Below are positions 15,474-16,208 of a DNA stretch of 16,208 nt, in pieces. Location of the stretch: the NCBI GenBank assembly GCA_007125435.1, contig SLDF01000054.1:1-16208 (forward strand), read 5' to 3'. The translations under genes were made by a program, and so were the position numbers. Within the stretch, counting starts at the first letter, position 1, and every line of letters starts with the position of its first letter. The notes below the pieces were generated by a model. That model made no database searches and was not told the DNA's origin. It worked only from the letters and a program-made list of their open reading frames with translations. The stretch is from Saprospiraceae bacterium. Lineage in GTDB: Bacteria; Bacteroidota; Bacteroidia; Chitinophagales; Saprospiraceae.

Positions 15474-15515
15474 TCTATACTAAAAAGTATACATTAATCT
15501 ATACAAAAAAGTATA
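15474..15515 (-). promoter_or_regulatory. Twin palindromic operator upstream of sufB
   Basis: TATACTAAAAAGTATA (15476-15491) is a perfect palindrome with 6-bp arms. TATACAAAAAAGTATA (15500-15515) differs by one base and keeps 5-bp arms. With the preceding TC they form an 18-bp direct repeat (15474-15491 and 15498-15515) with one mismatch and a 24-bp centre-to-centre distance. Relative to the predicted start they cover about -30 to -45 and -54 to -69. I infer that the Rrf2-type regulator encoded at the end of the operon binds here; the motif does not match the E. coli IscR boxes, and another regulator is possible. Confidence 0.65.
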
Positions 15516-15631
15516 AAAAAGGTTTTGCGTAATTGTTGTAAAAAAAATTAAGGCGAATTAGCAGCTGACAGACATTGCTTTTACACTTGATATATGCAGC
15601 TGGTCAGTGGCCACAAATAGATGGTAATTTC

Positions 15632-15714
15632 AAGGTCGAAAGGTCGGAAAGTTGGAAAGTCGAAGGTCTGAAGGAGCTGAGGAGCTCAGGAGCTTAGGAG
15701 CACAGGAGCTTAGG
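15632..15714. repeat. Double octamer tandem array
   Basis: First part (15632-15670): five units on the pattern AAGGTCGG / AAAGTCGA, one of them 7 bp long. Second part (15672-15714): five and a half units of AGGAGCTN (AGGAGCTG, AGGAGCTC, AGGAGCTT, AGGAGCAC, AGGAGCTT). The two unit types abut at 15671 in nearly the same 8-bp phase. Non-coding; a minus-strand ORF at 15710-15892 is a by-product. Confidence 0.8.
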
Positions 15715-15782
15715 TGTAGCCATTGGTTATTTGATATATTTTTTGTAAAGAAGAGGATAGTCCAATATGTCTCTTTGGTCTG

Positions 15783-15813
15783 AAAGTCAAAGGTCTAAAG
15801 GTCAGAAAGTCGA
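15783..15813. repeat. Second octamer array (AAGGTC type)
   Basis: Four units, AAAGTCA, AAGGTCTA, AAGGTCAG and AAAGTCGA, of the same AAGGTC type as the array at 15632, 112 bases away. A short GTAGAAC/GTAGAAT doublet of period 7 follows at 15841-15854. The stretch between the arrays holds no gene that I can support. Confidence 0.65.
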
Positions 15814-15944
15814 TGAAAGCCAATGTTTTTTGGGTAAAAGGTAGAACGTAGAATGTATTAGTTATCCTGTGCTCGTGTTTAGCTCGTTTCACTCGCTTCC
15901 CTTGCGTTTATGGCAGAGCTTCTATTGGAGATTTTTCGGAAGCT

Positions 15945-16208
15945 TATTATCAAGGAGATTTTGTCAAAATAAGACTTGAAAGCCCTCAGGTGACTTCAAG
16001 CCTAAACAGCGGAGTGGACAAAGTCCACGCAGCGTAAACGTTTGAGAAAGCGTAGCGCATCTCAAACATTAAGCAGCGAAGCGTAAACAACCCGTAACCC
16101 ACAACCCGGTACTCGCAACCCGCAACCCGCAACCGATTTCTGCGTGAGGGATAGAAGCGATATGAGTGGCTGACGAATGGATAGCAGGAACAGCTGGGCT
16201 GGGGCTTG
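15945..16208. repeat. Dispersed intergenic repeat, copy B (cut by window end)
   Basis: Direct-orientation copy of the repeat at 16-355. The same stem-loops are present: CTTGAA 15975-15980 with TTCAAG 15995-16000, GTGGAC 16014-16019 with GTCCAC 16023-16028, and GTTTGAGA 16040-16047 with TCTCAAAC 16060-16067. The loop of the first stem differs from copy A while the arms are kept, and the second stem is one pair longer. The conserved block TGCGTGAGGGATAG starts at 16141. The distal GGGCGTG end lies beyond the window, if present. Confidence 0.8.
16089..16137. repeat. Heptamer tandem array in copy B
   Basis: Seven units of 7 bp on the consensus AACCCGC (AACCCGT, AACCCAC, AACCCGG, TACTCGC, then AACCCGC twice and AACCGAT). 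One unit longer and more regular than the array in copy A, at the homologous position. Confidence 0.8.

Noticed and set aside
15710..15892. 60-codon minus-strand ORF
   Set aside because: Includes the second octamer array, read as TFRPLTFRP; no promoter or family match.
15632..16137. Possible CRISPR array
   Set aside because: Units are 7-8 bp and abut directly; there are no spacers and no cas genes.
16..16208. Composite transposon bounded by the end repeats
   Set aside because: No transposase or integrase between the copies, and the contents are core housekeeping genes.

Overview
The window looks like chromosomal housekeeping DNA from a member of the Bacteroidota, plausibly a Saprospiria/Lewinella-like lineage. 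Three things point to the phylum: promoters of the TAnnTTTG type with an upstream TTTG and almost no Shine-Dalgarno sequences, a PorT protein of the type IX secretion system beside a menaquinone methyltransferase, and intergenic DNA full of dispersed stem-loop repeats and 7-8 bp tandem arrays. The genus is inference only.

Layout from left to right. Positions 1-435 hold a dispersed repeat (copy A) and a strong terminator. On the minus strand follow gyrA (1835-4321) and, downstream of it, an exported TPR protein (436-1719). An 877-bp gap (4322-5198) contains the gyrA promoter, a shorter relative of the dispersed repeat, a long stem-loop element and a doubtful 83-codon ORF. On the plus strand ubiE/menG and porT overlap by four bases. 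A convergent DUF479/AcpH-like gene (6663-7256) shares a compact divergent promoter region with the ychF-rluE-like pair (7335-9003), whose coding regions overlap by 8 bp. A 173-bp element with inverted ends (9053-9225) sits in the next convergent gap.

The right half is a complete SUF iron-sulfur cluster operon read on the minus strand: sufB, sufC, sufD, sufS, sufE, a DUF59/MIP18 gene (SufT type) and, last, an Rrf2/IscR-type regulator with three cysteines. Cysteine desulfurase SufS and sulfur carrier SufE feed the SufBCD scaffold, DUF59 probably helps maturation or transfer, and the regulator probably senses Fe-S status. Upstream of sufB, two near-identical palindromes (TATACnAAAAAGTATA), 24 bp apart, lie at and just upstream of the expected -33 position. 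They are good candidates for the regulator's own operator and the most interesting regulatory signal here.

The right end (15516-16208) has no credible gene. It carries two octamer tandem arrays and copy B of the repeat seen at the left end, so the window is framed by two direct copies of the same ~340-bp intergenic repeat. I see no tRNA, rRNA, CRISPR, transposase or defence system.
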